Shown one piece after another: positions 9,463-11,275 of a stretch of 11,275 nt of DNA (its first letter is position 1; every line of letters starts with the position of its first letter). The position numbers and the translations under genes were made by a program. The stretch comes from Bremia lactucae (Eukaryota; Oomycota; Peronosporomycetes; Peronosporales; Peronosporaceae), in assembly GCF_004359215.1 (NCBI RefSeq), contig NC_090612.1, positions 6,375,816 through 6,387,090 on the forward strand, in the 5' to 3' direction. The notes under the pieces were generated by a model. It made no database searches, was not told the DNA's origin, and was given only the letters and a program-made list of their open reading frames with translations.

Positions 9463-9906
9463 TCAATTCACCAACTCGTGTTTCTTTTCAAAGCCGATGC
9501 ATTGTTCGAACTGGAGCGACCTCTTCATCCGACACTTCTCGGACAAGGTTTTTACATTCACAATCGAATCCCAATCTGAGCTATCCGAATCGCTCGTTCT
9601 TCTTTTTCGACGCACCAGAATACGTTGTATCGCCTGGTTTTTCTTCATCGTCATCTTGTTATCCGATTCTTTCATCCACATGCACGCGAAAGGCATCAGT
9701 TTTTTTTTTCCAAGCTTCTCATATTTACAACGATGTAAATTTTAAACCTCTAGAAACTCCCATCCAGCTGGGTCGGGGACACCGTGATCGTCCGTATCTA
9801 GGTAGAATCGATTGACAGTTTTAATCGTCGACATGGTGCCCTTCCAATTCAAATTAGCAGTGCCCGTCGTGAAGCAAATATCAACACTCTTGGATTCGTT
9901 CGAGCT
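9463..9906 (-). pseudogene. Possible truncated 3' end of an unidentified gene next to the LTR
   Basis: On the minus strand a frame open from 9906 to a stop at 9744-9742 encodes a protein-like segment with VDICFTTGTANLNWKG and, further on, NRFYLDTDDHGVPDPAGW. A further open frame, 9633-9463, reads RRKRRTSDSDSSDWDS and then a basic/acidic tail before a TGA. A 114-bp intron 9747-9634 (GTTTAA donor, AACCAG acceptor) would join them in phase, which would make this one gene end. Upstream the frame is closed by a TGA at 9909-9907, and the retroelement LTR begins at 9959, so the 5' part would be missing or displaced. I recognise no family. The call rests on amino-acid composition alone and may be wrong. 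Confidence 0.3.
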
Positions 9907-9958
9907 TCACGATATGGTAAACGATGATGCAAGAGGACCATTTCTTAAATGGCCTGCC

Positions 9959-10420
9959 TGTAACGGGGCACTACCGACTTGTACTGCTTCAGTACAAGTC
10001 CACTTCGCACTGCCTCAGTGCGAGTGGTGCCTCACGTCACTTCACGTACACTAGTGCGTGCAGAGGAAGTCTTCTCTTTAAAACACTTGCTTTAGAGAGG
10101 GTACACTTAAGGTCTTCTTGTCTATCTACTCAATACTAACTTAATTATAAACTGATACAAAACTTGTACTAAAAGTCTTATCTGTCTTTCTCTTTGTGCG
10201 CGTCCAGCGCTGACGGACCGCGGATAAAGTAGATATAACGGTCTTTATCAGCCAATGGATAAGCTTTTAGAATATTACCATGTAAAGTAATATTATATTT
10301 TCTAATTTATATCTGCCTTTTAGATAATATATTAATTAACAACCTTTAAGTGTTAATTTCATGTAACGATACAACCCGTTCCATCACCCCTCCCTTACAC
10401 GACAATCACTCTGACTGTCA
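9959..10420 (+). mobile_element. Probable LTR of the right-hand retroelement (3' boundary uncertain)
   Basis: It starts TGTAACGGGGCACTACC, the same terminus found inverted at 1827. No ORF is credible inside. Three ends are possible: CGATACA at 10373, CCCTTACA at 10399, or TGTCA at 10420. The last is followed at once by TTGGATAGAGTGG, which could be a primer-binding site, and is used here; the first gives the better TGTA...TACA terminal pair. Inverted repeats inside include 9976-10000, 10001-10026, 10043-10060, 10223-10249 (7 bp) and 10271-10294 (8 bp perfect). Confidence 0.5.
9976..10026. repeat. Twin hairpins at the LTR start
   Basis: GACTTGTACTG-CTT-CAGTACAAGTC (11 bp perfect, 9976-10000) is followed with no gap by CACTTCGCACTG-CCT-CAGTGCGAGTG (11 bp with one bulged T, 10001-10026). 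Both have 3-nt loops flanked by CTG/CAG. The left-hand copy of this LTR end keeps only the first arm. Confidence 0.85.
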
Positions 10421-10434
10421 TTGGATAGAGTGGT

Positions 10435-10490
10435 CACTATAAAACCACTTTATTAAAAACGATGTTGATTCGTCAGAACCATCATTTTTA
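10435..10490 (+). promoter_or_regulatory. Possible leader promoter of the right-hand ORF
   Basis: CACTATAAAA at about 10435-10444 sits in the loop of an inverted repeat (AGTGGT/ACCACT, 10429-10449). About 40 nt downstream TCATTTTTAATTC (from 10482) resembles an oomycete initiator, 19 nt before the ATG at 10501. Motif level only. It may instead mean that the LTR extends further than drawn. Confidence 0.3.
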
Positions 10491-10500
10491 ATTCTATCGG

Positions 10501-11275
10501 ATGGTTAACAAGTCCATGCGGTATGCGAATAGTGCGGCGCCTTCGACTGCGGTTCATGCAGCTGCGGGCGACGCATTATTGTCTCTTGCGGCAGACGTTC
10601 CGTCTGCTGTAGTGTCATCTTCTCCCGCAACTCTAAATGTTGCAGGTGCACGTGGTGATGCACCCCGTGAATGCGACCCCTCTTTGGAGGTCGACTACGA
10701 GTGCGAGTCGGACGAAATGGCCGACTCGGGGAGAACAGAACAGTCGCCTGATCATCGTCAGGCGGCTGACAATGAGCCTACGAATGAGGGGGCTCATTCG
10801 AGTAGACGTGCTGGTAGCATTCGCTACAGCATGTTCGGTTCCGACGATGAGGATGATTCCTCATCGCCGGTACCGTCTCCCTTGCCGTCACCCGCACATA
10901 TTTCTGTGCGTGGTGATGACGATGGCGTAAGCCATCGTAACAAACAGTTCTTGTGATACCCCTGCTTCAGTGGGTACCACTCAGGGGATTGTAGACACTA
11001 AAATGTCTCGTCTTGCCCCTAAGAAAAAGCCGTGGCTTTTGCCCGAACAGCTTATTGATAGCTTGCCTGGAGAGACTACTCCTCACAATAAATATCCCTT
11101 ATTTATTGCGACAAAGCTACATGGCCTTAATTCCAGAGAGAGATGAACTCTTATCTCTGCATAATTGCGAGAGTACTTGTGCAAGTACGCCGCTAAACCA
11201 AGGAACTTTCTAAGTCCCTTGACATCGACTGGAACTGGTCAGTCAGTGATTGCCTTGATCTTTTCGGATCAGGGC
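10501..11275 (+). pseudogene. Gag-like first ORF of the right-hand retroelement, broken by two frame changes
   Basis: The ATG at 10501 opens a 151-codon frame rich in Ser, Pro and acidic residues (GSDDEDDSSSPVP...) that stops at 10954-10956. From about 10935 the next frame continues with a basic segment (MSRLAPKKKPWLLPEQLIDS) up to a TGA near 11142. The third frame resumes from about 11120 with YMALIPERDELLSLHN and ends at 11211-11213. The second crossover region reads KLHGL in one frame and ALIPERDELL in the next, so the order is what a single protein with two one-base indels would give. Its position behind an LTR suggests a Gag or Gag-like protein. It has no zinc knuckle in the window, and the family is not certain. 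Programmed frameshifting is possible but less likely, because no slippery heptamer plus stop arrangement is evident. Confidence 0.55.
10591..11275. repeat. Dense array of perfect short hairpins inside the coding ORF
   Basis: Successive, non-overlapping inverted repeats (stem/loop): 10591-10607 (7/3), 10627-10643 (5/7), 10645-10664 (6/8), 10704-10728 (8/9), 10745-10764 (7/6), 10781-10800 (8/4), 10814-10827 (5/4), 10845-10866 (9/4), 10888-10916 (11 bp with one bulge/6), 10919-10938 (8/4), 10957-10976 (8 with one bulge/3), 10993-11008 (5/6), 11025-11040 (7/2), 11086-11108 (9/5), 11139-11158 (6/8), 11173-11188 (7/2), 11199-11221 (9 of 10/3), 11227-11244 (5/8) and 11252-11275 (9 with one G-T pair/6). 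Most stems are perfect although the sequence also encodes protein. Confidence 0.85.

Noticed and set aside
9324..9815. 163-codon open frame on the plus strand, Ser/Phe-rich
   Set aside because: It crosses a poly-T run, shows no domain or hydrophobic pattern that holds together, and overlaps more protein-like minus-strand frames.
10435..11213. Programmed frameshifting as the default reading of the broken ORF
   Set aside because: No clear slippery heptamer is present at either crossover and two shifts within 200 nt fit decay better. Kept only as a testable alternative.

Overview
The window looks like nuclear DNA from an oomycete, most likely Peronosporales (Phytophthora or a downy mildew). The reasons are short GT-AG introns of 58-72 bp with GTACGT/GTATGT donors, an oomycete-type initiator (TCATTCC) in front of one gene, and degenerate LTR retroelements packed around a small gene island. 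The species cannot be fixed from the sequence.

Layout. Bases 1-1050 (minus strand) carry the decayed gag of a Ty3/gypsy-like element. Its 5' LTR is at about 1052-1584, and next to it (1585-1889) lie pieces of a second LTR family. Bases 1890-2370 show no gene. A Mei2-like RNA-binding protein gene lies at 2443-4923 (plus, one clear 67-bp intron and one apparent single-base frameshift in RRM2). It converges on a seven-exon RAD16-like SNF2/RING gene at 8984-5140 (minus, 1150 codons, all splice phases consistent). Between 9463 and 9906 (minus) there may be the 3' end of another gene, cut off by an LTR that starts at 9959. From 9959 to the right edge a second retroelement runs on the plus strand: LTR, leader, then an ORF from 10501 that is broken twice by frame changes.

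How the genes relate. The Mei2-like gene (RNA-level control, in other eukaryotes linked to meiosis or development) and the RAD16-like gene (nucleotide-excision-repair ATPase/E3 ligase) are tail to tail and 216 bp apart. Nothing in the sequence ties their functions together. The RAD16-like protein has an unusual set of zinc modules: PHD, PARP-type finger, an extra Cys/His insert in the SNF2 core, and a RING.

The most unusual signal is structural. Both repeat blocks, including the protein-coding ORF of the right-hand element, are packed with short, mostly perfect, consecutive hairpins, roughly one every 35-45 nt. I did not notice any such array in the gene island between them. The same LTR terminus occurs at both sides of the island in opposite orientation.
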